64,000 bases of DNA from Mycoplasmopsis synoviae ATCC 25204 (lineage in GTDB: Bacteria > Bacillota_I > Bacilli_A > Mycoplasmatales > Metamycoplasmataceae): positions 496,001 to 560,000 of the forward strand of contig NZ_CP011096.1 of assembly GCF_000969765.1 (NCBI RefSeq), written 5' to 3'. The notes below the pieces were generated by a model, which was given only the letters and a program-made list of their open reading frames with translations, was not told where the DNA came from and ran no database searches. Made by a program: the position numbers and the translations under genes. Of this stretch, positions 45,126 to 56,600 are shown in pieces (positions within the stretch are counted from its first letter, which is position 1; the number at the start of each line of letters is the position of its first letter).

Positions 45126-46385
45126 AAATGCTTTTTGACTTGAAATCATTGAGTAAAATATTTTGCTTCAATATAAAATTGCAAGCAGCTCACCTAAGGT
45201 TTGTTCTTTGTTGTTTTCAAGATTAATTTCTATCGATTTAGAATTAGGATTAAGTGATAAAAAGTTATTGTCAAATACATCTTTTGAATGTCTTTTCATT
45301 TCATTTAATGTGTAGTTTTCAAAGTCTTGACCATAGTTATCATTTAGGTTTGAAGAAAACTGAAAATCAAAAATTTTATTATTAATTGTTAGATAAATCA
45401 TAAAAATATTTTTAGCGCCATTTAGCACAATTTGCCCAACAGAATAAATCTGACGAGGAAAGTGAAGATAATCACAAAATGCTCTATATTTAGATAATAA
45501 TTTTTGATATTTAATTGAAAATAATTTTGAAATATTAATTAAAAAATCATCATAAGCTACAAAGAAAATTTTTTGTGTATCTTCTTCTACAAATAATTCA
45601 TTTCTAGCTTCATATAATGAAACTGCAAGATCTAAAGACTTAGGCATTTCACTTGTTTTAAAGAAAATTTTATTAACTTCAATTTCGTATCCATCAATTA
45701 ATTTTGAAATGTTAATTCCTTTTAATGCTAGAAAAATTAAAACGTTTTCAGAGAAGATATTATAGTCATTGTGAATATCTTCTGATGAGAATAATATGTT
45801 TTCTTTTAATAAATTTAAATTTTCATAATTTTGTGAAAATAGTGAACGTTTTCCAACATAAAATAAATATTTTTTAACAATAAAATGTGAAGAAAATTTA
45901 TTGAATTTAATAATTAAATTTTGTCCAACTTTTTTTAGTTTTTCATTTTTTACTATTTCATCAATAAATAAAAGTCCAACACGATTATCTCTTACTTTTT
46001 CAAAAAAGTAATCAATTTTTTCATCAATAGAACTACTTGATTCAGATTCATCTATGAAGATAAATTTTATTTTTTTATCTTCGTTGAAATCTTGTTTTCC
46101 AAGTACAAAATCAAGGCAAGCTAGTATCGAAATTTTTAAATCACTTGGCGTAAGAATTAACAGATAATCTAAATTCAAATTGTAGATATTGTCACAGAAA
46201 TTTACAATGTGTTTTATTCCGCTATTTTTTTTAGAAAAAGAATTAGCAATATCGTTAAATGCAATATTTTCCGAGCGATCAAAATCTAGCGAAACTATTT
46301 TAGAAATCTGGCGACTTAAAAATCTCTCATTTTCAATTAGATAGTTTTTATCATAGTTGTTATTTTTAATATTTACGTTGCTCAT
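45123..46385 (-). CDS. Divergent glucose-6-phosphate isomerase-like protein
   Basis: The 420-residue protein follows the glucose-6-phosphate isomerase layout but has lost most signature residues. The phosphate loop (S-G-T-T in active enzymes) appears as SESSSSID. The core segments LSIKYQKLL...YRAFCDYLHFPRQIYSVGQIVLNGAKNIF run parallel to the canonical WWKQLFGES...LHSLGQYIQEGRRNLF. The C-terminal LNDNYGQDFENYTLNEM and EQTLGELLAILY parallel LDGLNYLAGKTMDYVN and YTLGELIYF. The final Gln-Gly/Lys catalytic stretch is missing. It probably does not isomerise sugar phosphate. A TGA at 45168-45170 is Trp. Confidence 0.55.
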
Positions 46386-46386
46386 T

Positions 46387-46710
46387 TTAAGTGTAGTTTT
46401 CTATTTCTAAATCAGTAAATTTCTTTAAATTTAAAAATCCATTTTCAGTTTCATCTGAAATTGTAATTTTACAATTTGCTTTATTTAAATTAGCTGAAAT
46501 ATATTTTGTTTTTTTAACACCAATTTCAACTAATATTTCAACTTTTTGATCTTTTTCAAAAGAGTTATAGCAATTTTGTAAAGTTACGTCTTTTCCTAGA
46601 TTGTTTTTATAAACTCTATAAAGCTGATTATGAGATTGAATTGTAATGTAAAGAGCGGTTCTTTCAATTAAAGAACCAGTAACTAGTTTTTGCTCTTTTT
46701 TAGTTTTCAT
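46387..46710 (-). CDS. Small hypothetical protein, possibly OB-fold
   Basis: The 107-residue protein is strand-rich: GSLIERTALYITIQSHNQLYRVY, then VTLQNCYNSFEKDQKVEILVEIG and KYISANL. The alternation suggests a small beta-barrel such as an OB fold. There is no signal peptide. No family is recognised. Its stop lies 1 bp before the ATG of the divergent isomerase-like gene, so the two are cotranscribed and perhaps functionally linked. Confidence 0.55.
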   Translation of the reverse strand: MKTKKEQKLVTGSLIERTALYITIQSHNQLYRVYKNNLGKDVTLQNCYNSFEKDQKVEILVEIGVKKTKYISANLNKANCKITISDETENGFLNLKKFTDLEIENYT

Positions 46711-46769
46711 TTTTAAAAATTATAAAGTAAAAATACTTTAATTTTTTAACAAAAAATTTAAAAATCAAA

Positions 46770-46775
46770 TATAAT
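46770..46775 (+). promoter_or_regulatory. -10 box of the glyS-dnaG-rpoD-nif3 operon
   Basis: TATAAT about 64 nt upstream of glyS. Confidence 0.55.
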
Positions 46776-46778
46776 TAA

Positions 46779-46807
46779 GAAATTACTATAAGTAATTTTC
46801 TTTTTTA
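46779..46807 (+). promoter_or_regulatory. Hairpin in the glyS leader
   Basis: AAATTACT/AGTAATTT with an ATA loop, followed by TTCTTTTTT. It resembles a weak terminator in the 5' leader and could act as an attenuator. No T-box specifier or other known riboswitch is seen. Confidence 0.4.
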
Positions 46808-46838
46808 CTTATATTTTTTTATCAAAACTGGAGCTATT

Positions 46839-48194
46839 ATGAACCAAAATAAAATGCTAGAGCTAATTAATCATTTAAAAAATGCCGGTTTTGTTTTTCA
46901 AGGTAGTGAAATTTATGGTGGAGTTGCCAATACTTGAGATTATGGGCCTCTTGGAGTTTTACTAAAAGATAACATTTTAAATTACTGAAAAAAGTTTTTT
47001 GTATTTTCACAAAATAATATTTACATGCTTGATTCTAAAATCCTTCTTAACTCTAAAGTTTGAGAAGCATCAGGACATGTTGGAAATTTTAATGATCCAT
47101 TAATTGAAAATAAAATCAATAACAAGCGTTATAGAGCAGATAAAGTAATTGAAGAATTATTTCCAAATGAAAACGTTGCAAAAATGACTCATGAACAGAT
47201 GCAAGAATTTTTGCAAAAAAATGTTACAAATTATGACAATTCAAAATGCGCTTGATCTGAAATTAAAAAATTCAATTTAATGTTTGAAACATTTCAAGGT
47301 GTAGTTGAAGATAAAAAGAAAGCAATTTATCTAAGGCCAGAAACCGCTCAAGGAATTTTTATTAACTTTAAAAATATTCAAAGAGCAATGCGGGCAAAAC
47401 TTCCTTTTGGAGTAGCTCAGGTTGGGAAAAGTTTTAGAAATGAAGTAACTCCTGGTAATTTTATTTTTAGAACAAGAGAATTCGAACAAATGGAACTTGA
47501 ATTTTTCTTCGATGAAGAAACTCCAAATTCATATTTTGACGAACTAGTAAATAAAAGCTATGACTTCATGCTTAAACTAGGATTATCAAAAAATAATTTA
47601 AAAGTTAGAAAACATGATCAAGAAGAACTAGCTCATTATTCAAAAGCGACAGTTGATTTAGAATATAACTTCCCATTTGGTTGAGGCGAGCTTATGGGAA
47701 TTGCTCACCGTGGTAATTTTGATTTAAGCACTCACTCAAAATTCAGCAATGAAAAACTAGAATACTTAGATCCAAATACTAATAAAAAATTAATTCCAAG
47801 CGTTATTGAGCCATCAGTTGGTCTTGATAGATTAATGCTAGCTATTTTATGTGAAGCTTATAGCGAAGAAAAAGTATCAGAAAGCGACACTAGATTAGTT
47901 TTAAAACTAGATAAAAAACTATCTCCATATAAAGTTGCGATTCTTCCTTTAATTAAAAAATTCAACCCAAAAGCAAATGAAATTTATAGCTATCTAATTG
48001 ATAAAAACATATCAGTAACATTTGATGAAAGTGCGTCAATTGGAAAAAGATATCGGAGACAAGATGCAATTGGGACATATTATTGTTTAACAGTTGACGA
48101 ACAAAGTCTTGAAGATAATACCGTTACTTTAAGAGATAGAGATTCAATGCAACAAGAAAGAATAAATTTTAAAGATATTTTAAAATTTTTATAA
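46839..48194 (+). CDS. glyS: Glycyl-tRNA synthetase (alpha2 type)
   Basis: The 451-residue class II enzyme is the dimeric type found in mycoplasmas and eukaryotes. It starts with [20 protein letters not shown]. Motif 2 gives [20 protein letters not shown] with [13 protein letters not shown]. Motif 3 is [14 protein letters not shown]. An anticodon-binding C-terminal domain follows (VAILPLIKK..., then [20 protein letters not shown]). GGAG precedes the ATG. It opens the operon glyS-dnaG-rpoD-nif3, which joins translation, replication and transcription initiation. Confidence 0.96.
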
Positions 48195-48203
48195 GGACTT
48201 ATA

Positions 48204-50042
48204 TTGAAAATTAGTGAACTAAAAGACTTAATTAATCAGAAATTAAATATAGTTTCGGTTATTTCTAATTTTATTTCACTATCTAAAAAAGGAAATAACT
48301 ATATTGGCCTATGTCCTTTCCATGAAGATAAAAACGCCAGCCTAACTACTAATGAAACTAAAAAAATTTATAAATGTTTTTCATGTGGTGAAGCTGGCGG
48401 AATTGTAGAATTCATTCAAAAGTTTAAAAAAATAAGTTTCATGGAAGCGCTTAAAATTGCAGCCACCATGGCAAATATTGACGAATCTGAATTTAGTTTT
48501 TTAAATAAAGAATTCAAGCAAAACTTCACCTATGATCAAATTAAAATTTACGATCTACTTGACTTTACAAATACTTTTTATAAAACTAATTATCTAAAGT
48601 CAGAACTTGCTCGAAATTACGCCAAGGAAAGAAAAATAGATTCTCCGCAAATCCGACAGCGATTTGACATCGGTTTTGCGGATAATAAAACTAAAGAATA
48701 TTTAATTGAAAATGATTATCAATTAAATGAATTAAAAAACGCCGGAATAATTAATGAAAATTTCAATTCAATAATTAATAACCGGCTTACATTTGGAATT
48801 AGAAATCAAGACGGAAAAATTGTTGCATTTTCTGGAAGAGATTTAACAAATAATTCTAGTGCTAAATATGTTAATTCAACTGAAAATTTAGTTTTTAAAA
48901 AATCAAGCATTTTATATAACTATCATAATGTTAAAGACGAAATTTTTAATAAAAAAGAAGTTTATATAGTTGAAGGCTTTATGGACGTAATTGCATTTTA
49001 TAAAGCCGGAATAGAAAACGTTATTGCAATTATGGGAGTTGAATTATCAAGCGCTCATATTAATCTTTTAAAAGGTGTTAAAATTAATCTATTTTTAGAT
49101 AATGATCAAGCCGGTAAAATTGCAACATATAAATTAATTAAGAAGTTAGCAAATCATAATAATGTCGTTTCTGTTATAAAAAATACCTATAACAAAGATG
49201 CCGACGAAATTCTTCTTTCACAAGGTAAAGAAGTCTTAATTAAAATGCTAAATGAAAATAAAGTTAGCGCCATCGATTTTGCATTTAATTCATTGTTTGA
49301 AGATTTTAATTTAGATAAACAAAAAGACTTTAATAATATCAATGAATTTTGCAGAAAAATTGATGATACATTTGGCCTTGCGCCACCATCCATAAAAAAC
49401 TATCTAACTTCTTTAATTAAAGAAAAACTAAATTTTGATTATAAATTTAAAGCAAGTTTTACTCCAAGAAGTTTTTCTGAAAATAAACCTGTATACAAAC
49501 CTAAAATAAATGAGAAAAATCTTCTTATAAAACTAAAAGCTGAAAAACGTAATGAATTATTAATTATGCTTTTATCAAATCCAGATATGATTAATTATTT
49601 CTTTGATGATTCACTTAAATGAGAATTATTAACCCAAGGAACTTCAGATGACTTTTATAGTCATTATGAAAAAAATATAAGCATAAAGGATAAATCTAAA
49701 AGCGATCAAATAAAAGCTGGTATTGTAAATTTTTTACATAAAAAAATTTATAGTGAACTTAGTAAAACTTATTTAGTTGATGAAAAACAGTTATTAGATT
49801 TAATTAAAAATTACGTTGATCAAAATTGAGATTATTGAATTCTTAAAGACAAAGAAAACATAGATACAATTAATCAAATAAGAAGAATAACTAGACTTCT
49901 CACCATGAGTTATTTAGATATTCAAAAACCAAAAAGGCTTAATACAAGCGTTTTTATAAATAAATTACAAAACATCAAATCACTAGCAGAAGCTTGTGAA
50001 AGTGATGAAAAATATATTAAATATTTGAAAGACAAAAAATAA
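48204..50042 (+). CDS. dnaG: DNA primase
   Basis: The 612-residue primase lays RNA primers for replication. The CHC2 zinc-binding domain (CPFHEDKNAS...YKCFSCGEAGG) is at residues about 37-68. The catalytic TOPRIM domain has VEGFMDV and FLDNDQAG. The C terminus is the helicase-interacting part and is divergent. The TTG start has an AAGGA site 8 nt upstream and follows glyS by 9 bp. Its stop overlaps the rpoD ATG by one base (TAATG). TGA codons encode Trp in the C-terminal half. Confidence 0.95.
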
Positions 50043-52444
50043 TGGCAACACCAAAGAAAGCTAAATTAAGTACTACTTCAAAAGTAAAAACAGAATCAAA
50101 AAAAGTTGTAGCTAAAAAAGCTCCAGCTCCAAATGCAAGGGTTAAAGCAGAACCTAAAAAAGAATTAAAGACTGTTTCAAAAGCAAAAACAACTAAAGCT
50201 ACTCCTAAAAAAGTAGAAATTAAAAAAGCTGCGCCTATTAAAAAAGTTGCAAGTAAAAAAGTAGAAAAATCTTTTAGTAAAAAAGCTGCTTCTGTAGCTA
50301 AAACAAAAGCAGTTAAAAAAGCTCCTGCAGTTAAAGTAGAAAAAAAAGTTGCAGCATCAAAAGCAAAAGTTAGCGAAAGCAAAACTAAAAAAGTAGAAGT
50401 TAAAAAACCAGCTGCAAAAACTACTTCAAAAGCTAAAGCAACAAAAGCTCCAGCTGCTAAAAAAGTTGCTGCAAAACCTGTAGCAGTTAAAAAACAAGCA
50501 GCTAGCACAAAAGTAAAAACAACAGAAGTTAAAACAACAAAAAAAGCAGTAGTTAAAAAAGCTGTAAAACCTGCTGTTAAAAAAGCTGCACCAGCTGCTA
50601 AAGCTAAAGTAGAAGCAAAAGAAAAATCAAAGGCTAAAGTGGCTTCTACAACAACAAAAAAAGTAGCAACTAAAGCTTCTGCAAAAACTGCTAAGGTAGA
50701 AAAAAAAGCAGCTCCAGTTAAAGCTAGCGTAACAAAAAAAGTAGCTCCTAAAAAAGAAGAAAAAAAAACTAAAACTACTACAAAAAAAAAGCAACTAAAA
50801 ACTAAAACAACTAAAACTCAGGCAAAAAACAGCACTTTAAACACTAAAACATCTGCAAAACCAAAAACAAAAGAAGTAAAGAAAGCTAGCAAAGCTTCTG
50901 TTTTTACATCTGCAAAAGCACAAGAAAATGAAGAACTTTCAGATAAAGAAATTAGCTATAACTTAATTTTAGATCAGCTGAAAAAAAGTAAGCCACATCA
51001 GAAAAAATGAAAAGTTGAAGAAGTTTTAGAATTCATTGAAAGAAAAAAACTTGACATTGAAGAAGAAGTAGTTGATGAGCTATTTGACTTCTTTGCGCAA
51101 AAGAATTTATTTAAAGCTGATGAAAATATAGTGTCTTCAGAAAAAGATTTAAAGGAAGAATTTGAAGAAGAACTAAAGGCAGAAAAAAAATCTAAAAGTG
51201 CTAAAGATTTAAAATTAAATTTTAACGCAGATTTTGATGATGATTTATTAGATGAAGACGATTCACCACTTTTTGATTCTTATGATGACGAAGAATTTGA
51301 TGATGATTTTATCGAAGATGAAGAAGTCGATGTTAATCTAGAAGAATACGATCACGACGAAGAAGAAGACGAAGAAGAAGATGAAAAATTAGAAGAAGAT
51401 GACGAACTTGATTTTTCATTAGTAGCCTCTGATGATGATCTAGATGAACTTGATTTAGATAACTTTTCACCTGATGAAATTGATCTTCAAATTGATGAAG
51501 AAAACAAGAAACAAGATCTTTCAAATAAACTAACCGAAACAACCGATATCGTTAAATGATACATGCGTTGAATCGGTAAGTATGGAAAACTTTTAACTCC
51601 TCAAGAAGAAAAAGATTTAGCTGAAAAAATGGACAAAGGTGGTTCAAGAGGAAAAAGAGCTAGAGATCTAATTATTAAAAGAAACCTTCGTTTAGTAGTT
51701 AACGCTGCTAAAAAATACAAAAATAGAGGACTTAGCTTTATTGATTTAGTTTCTGAAGGTAATGCCGGTTTATTAAAAGCTGCACAAAAATTTGACATCA
51801 AAAAAGGATTTAAATTCTCAACATATGCAACTTGATGAATAAGACAATCTATTTCTAGAGCTGTTGCCGATCAAGCTAGAATTATTAGAGTGCCTGTTCA
51901 TATGGTTGAAACCATTAATAAGATTTATAAAATCGAAAGAGAAATCCAACAAGAAAATGGTGGTGAAATAATCGATGAAGAAATCGCAGCAAGACTTGGT
52001 GGAAAAAGCAAAAAATATGATGCATCATATATTAGATACATTAGAAAAATAAACACAAGTCCTATTTCATTAGATAAACAAGTCGGAAAAGAAAACGATT
52101 CATTCTTTGGAGACTTTGTTAAAGATGAAAGCATTATTAGCCCTGTTGAATTTGCCGATAAAGAAGAACTAATTACCAAAATTAATTACTACGTAGAAAA
52201 ACTTCTTAGCGAAGCTGAAGCTGATTTAATTAAAAGATATCACGGAATCGGTTACGATGCAAAAGGTAATCCAGTAAGATCAGCTACTCTTGATGAAATT
52301 TCAAAAGACTTCCGCGGTGAAGGTAAGAAAATTTCTAAAGAAAGAGTTCGTCAAATAATTACTAAAATTTACAAAAAACTAAGAGGATATCCTGAAGTTG
52401 TTGAGTTATTTGAAAACTTCATAAAATTTAAAAATGAAGATTAA
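50042..52444 (+). CDS. rpoD: Primary sigma factor with histone-H1-like and acidic N-terminal extension
   Basis: The 800-residue protein is far longer than usual mycoplasma sigma factors (about 480-500). Residues 1-320 are almost only Lys, Ala, Val, Thr and Ser, in KKA/KVA/PAKK-type repeats like histone H1. Residues 323-370 form a region 1-like domain ([20 protein letters not shown]). Residues about 395-490 are densely Asp/Glu. The canonical sigma core follows: region 2 [23 protein letters not shown] with TYATWWIRQ, region 3, and region 4 with SKERVRQI. It directs RNA polymerase to promoters. The whole frame is open with TGA Trp codons at 51008-51010 and 51557-51559. Confidence 0.93.
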
Positions 52445-53216
52445 AGAATTAGCCTCATTTTTAGAATATTTATATCCAAAAGATAACGCCGAAGAATGAG
52501 ATCCAGTTGGATTTTCACTATCATATAAAAACATGCTAGTTAGAGGCGTTATAACTTGCCTAGACGTTACTAAAGAAATCGTTAATTTTGCAATTGAAAA
52601 TAACTACAATTTCATAGTTTCTCATCATCCGTTTTTATTCTATGAAGATCTGAACGAAGAGCTGAATACTTATTTTTACAAAAAAGAAATTTATGAATTA
52701 TGCAAAAAGCATAAAATTTCTTTATTTTCTCTTCATACTAACTACGATAGTGATAAAAATGGAACCTCATATCAAGTAGCCAAGTTTTTAAATTTATTTG
52801 ATAGTCCTGCACATAAAGAACTTAAAACAGTTTCTAAATATGCTTACTGTTTTAAAGATAATTTAAGCGTTAGTGAGCTTGCAAAAGCAGCAAAAAATAG
52901 CTATAAAATTGATTCTTTAGCGACTAACGTTAGCGATTTAGATGCTAAATTTAATTCATTTTGCATCATTGCCGGAAGCGGAGCTAGCGAGATATCTCAG
53001 CTAAAAAGACAATACAAAATTGATCTATTTTTAAGCAGCGATTTTAAGTGAAGCGATTATTTATTTTATGATCAATCTAAGATAAATTTTTTAGAAATAG
53101 CTCACCTTCAAGAATCGGTTTTTGCCCTTGATTTAGCTTGACTTTTAAATCAGCATTTTCCAGATTTAAAAGTCAAAACCATTAATCAAATAAGCCTGCC
53201 ATACAAGGTAATATAA
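52434..53216 (+). CDS. Nif3/YqfO-like dinuclear metal protein
   Basis: The 260-residue protein matches the Nif3 (DUF34) family. It opens with LASFLEYLYPKDNAEEWDPVGF, has metal-binding VSHHPFLF and SLHTNYDSDKNG, and a last part AHLQESVF. The family sits next to rpoD in Firmicutes; a GTP cyclohydrolase I-like or tRNA-linked role has been proposed but the function is unproven. The ATG overlaps rpoD by 11 bp. TGA Trp codons occur early and late. Confidence 0.88.
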
Positions 53217-53243
53217 AAATTTGCAACAATGCAAATTTTTTAT
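53217..53243 (+). terminator. Terminator of glyS-dnaG-rpoD-nif3
   Basis: Perfect AAATTTGCA/TGCAAATTT stem with an ACAA loop and a T tract, between convergent genes. Confidence 0.8.
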
Positions 53244-53256
53244 ATTCAATTGTTTT

Positions 53257-53487
53257 TTAGACGTAAATTTTAAGTAAAATTGCACCTAAAATCAGTGAAA
53301 TTCCTAGGAAAAACATGAAGTATTTTAGGAATTTTTTTATTCCTCTTTCCTTAGAAACTTTAAATAATTCCAAATCACTAGAACCAACTAACGCTCCAGA
53401 AAATGAGTTAGAATCAGGCGACATTAATAGTGAAACTATCATCACACAAACGCCAATTAAAACTAAAAATATAACAAGAGTTAACAT
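53257..53487 (-). CDS. secG: Preprotein translocase subunit SecG
   Basis: The 76-residue protein has two hydrophobic helices (about residues 2-21 and 54-75) separated by a polar loop with ALVGSSDLELFKVSKERGIKK, the conserved SecG pattern. It stabilises the SecYE channel during protein export. It is a single gene, convergent with nif3 and divergent from the giant surface-protein gene. Confidence 0.85.
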   Translation of the reverse strand: MLTLVIFLVLIGVCVMIVSLLMSPDSNSFSGALVGSSDLELFKVSKERGIKKFLKYFMFFLGISLILGAILLKIYV

Positions 53488-53602
53488 TAGATTAATTTTA
53501 CTATTTTTTTAGTAATATCTGCATTTTTGCATAAATATAAATTTTGAAATTTTTCATAGCTTTCCGATATTTTGTGATACTATTTCAATTTGCATAATTT
53601 AG

Positions 53603-53608
53603 TATAAT
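53603..53608 (+). promoter_or_regulatory. -10 box of the giant surface-protein gene
   Basis: TATAAT about 63 nt upstream of the ATG at 53672; an AAAGG ribosome-binding site lies just before the ATG. The rest of the 184-bp gap to secG shows no further feature. Confidence 0.55.
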
Positions 53609-53671
53609 TTATTCAAAAAATAAACATATGTTTTTTATAGTAATAAATTACTATAAGAAAGGCAGAATAAT

Positions 53672-56600
53672 ATGGAAAAGAAAAAACTTGTTAAGGGTAC
53701 AGCATTAGCCCTTCTTTCTACCGGAGGGGTAGCAGGACTTATTGCTATTGCTGTAACAGAAGCGCCAGGTTCATCAAAACCTATTCTTAAAGTGGATCCA
53801 GGATCACGAGAGGAACACAAAATAGAATATGAAACCATAGTACAAAAACCTGGTTCTGATAAAGACGACAAGGAAAAAAATGGCAGATCATATGAAGACT
53901 TACTTAATGGTGATGCCAATAGACTTTTCAACGGTGATAATAACCAAAGAACAGAAAAGCAAATATCAAAAAAGTTAGTTTTAGCAAACGATAAAATTAA
54001 CTATATCGCGCTAGGTGATTCAATTGCAGCTGGTTTTGATGGAAGTCTTGATAAAGACTATCAAGGTCAAAAAGAAGAATCAGGAGCAATATCAGGAGTT
54101 GGATATCCTGCATTTTTAGCTCGTCTTCTTAATGGCGATAACAACAGAGTTACAGATTTTAAAAACTATGCAGTTTCAGGAAGTAGAATTTTAGATTGAA
54201 TTAATCTTCTTGGAATTAACTACGGAACTCAAGATGCATCTCAAGTAGCAACTCAATTAAGTCAATACTTTGGAAAAGACTACCAAAGCGTAGCAGAGGA
54301 TTTAAAAGCTAGACTTAAAAATGCTAATCTTGTAACTATTTCTTTAGGTGGAAATGATTTATTTTCACTTGTTTTTGAATCTCTAAAATCTCTAAATTTA
54401 TCATCACTGGTTGAATCACTACTTGGAGATAATCCAACATATTCTGATGTAATTGGCGCAGTTAATAACTTATACAAAGCCATCGTTCCTGAAATTAAAA
54501 AGCGTTATGTAACTCTTCTTGCTAACTTAAGAGTTTTAGCTCCTAAAGCTAACATTAACATCATCGGTTACACAATGCCTTTCTTAAGACTTAAAAAGAC
54601 AATCGATAGCATTCTTGGAAACTTTTCAGGAATGAATATTTCTGTTTCTGATACATTACTTTCATATATCAATGGCCTTTTAAAATCACTTGCTCAACCA
54701 AATAACGATATTTACTACGTTGATACATGAAATAGTGATTTCTACAGTCAAAACGCAAGATTATTAAGTGATACTTTCCTTGATATTCATGGAAACATAA
54801 ACTCATACAAAAGAATGGCAATGGATATTTATCTAAAACTAACCACAGCTAATACTAACTTATCAAGCTATGGAAATTCTAGTTATGATTTCACTGAAAA
54901 ATTCATCAAAAGCGATCTTACAACCCTTAACTATCAAATTCAAGTTAATAATAAAAATTTAAATTCAATTTTTGGAGCTAATTCATTAACATACCTTAAC
55001 AACAAAGGTATCTACGAGCTGCAAGCATTAAGTAAAAGAAATGTAGGTAATTATCCAAATCGTATTTTTGAAATCGGTAGACAGCTAAATTACGTATTTA
55101 TCGACTTTTTAACCAGTTTAATCTACACCAATAAAGCTGGTTCATCAAGCAAAGAAAATGCTGATTTAATTAAGCTCTTAATGCAAAAAGATGAATTTGG
55201 TAATTACAAAATTGCCTCACTAATTGAAAGCATTGCAAGATCTAATGGTGTTCAAAACATTTTAAATAACATTCAAAATGAACTTGATGAATTAGATAAA
55301 CAAAATAAATTAGATTTAAATTCACTAATTAGAGTTTTACTTAAATCAGTTTCTAGAGAAAGCGATGTTGTTTCTTTAGTTAAAGCAGTAGTAAGTAGTG
55401 ATTTCGTTGACCAAAATTCAGATGAGCTTTCACAAAAAATCGGAGCTTGACTTACAGCATTTGCTAGAGACTTTAAAGGACTAGCGATTAATATCGCTAC
55501 TAACTTTGTCGCTAGATCTCAAGTAGGAGACTTTGTTTCAGTTGAAGATTTAAAGCTTTTAATTGAACAATTTTTTGACTCACCTAGCTTTAATAGCCTA
55601 CTTAAAAACGTAGTTTCAGCTGTCTTTACAAATAAAGCATTATTCAAAGACGCTCAAACTTATGACGATTTAGCTAGAGCAATTTTTGGAAATAAAGAAA
55701 TCAACCAAAAAATTGCAAACGATTTATATGAACTTCTAAAAGCTACATTAAATAATTCAAGCTTTTCAAAACTAGTTTCAGAATTTGTCTTTAAATTCCT
55801 ACAAAGCCAAAAATTAGACAATAATCTAACCCAAGAAAAAGTTACTAAACTTGTAGCTGATTTATTAAAATGAACTAACTCATACAACAAACTTAACGAT
55901 CTTCTAAAAGGCGTAGTTGCTACTTATCTAGATTCAGTTGCAACCAAAGGACTTAACACTTCACTAGAAGCTGTATCTAATTTAGCTCTTACTTCATTAA
56001 GAAAAGAATTTAATTCTGTAGAAGAATCTATCACTGGAGTAGTTAACTCACTAGCAGAATCTAATTTAGTTACCGAAAATAAAGAAACACTAAAAACTTT
56101 AGTAGCTAATTTAGTTAACGGATTAAATAACGTTTCACTAAATAAACTGCTAAGTTTATTCTTAAAAGATGAAGGCAAATTAAATTCATTCCTTACAAAT
56201 AAAGATTTAAAAAATCTATTTTCAGTAGTAGCTGATAACGATCAAAGTAAGAAAATCTTAGTTCAAGTAGTTAGCGATTTAATTGATAACTTTGATAAAT
56301 TCAAAAACGCAAAAACTACTGATGATTTATTCAAAGCAGTTCTTGGTAGCCTTAACTTAGATAAACTACAAGAAGAATCAAAAGATTTTATTTCTAATCT
56401 ACTTAAAAATCCTAGCTTCCAATCTTCAGTATCTGGATTGTTAAGTAATGCTTTAGGAAGCACATTAGCAGAAGATCCTAAAGTAAAAACTCTTCTTGAT
56501 AGTTTAGTTAAAAATCTTCCTACATTACTTGAAGGAATTAATCTAGATGAAAAATTCCTAGAAACTACTTTTGGTGTATTAAAAGAAGCAAAACAATCAA

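Noticed and set aside
50017-50508. Long minus-strand frame of Ala/Phe/Val-rich sequence opposite the start of rpoD
   Set aside because: It is the antisense of the Lys/Ala repeats; its hydrophobic composition follows from complementing AAA- and GCA-type codons, and it has no ribosome-binding site.
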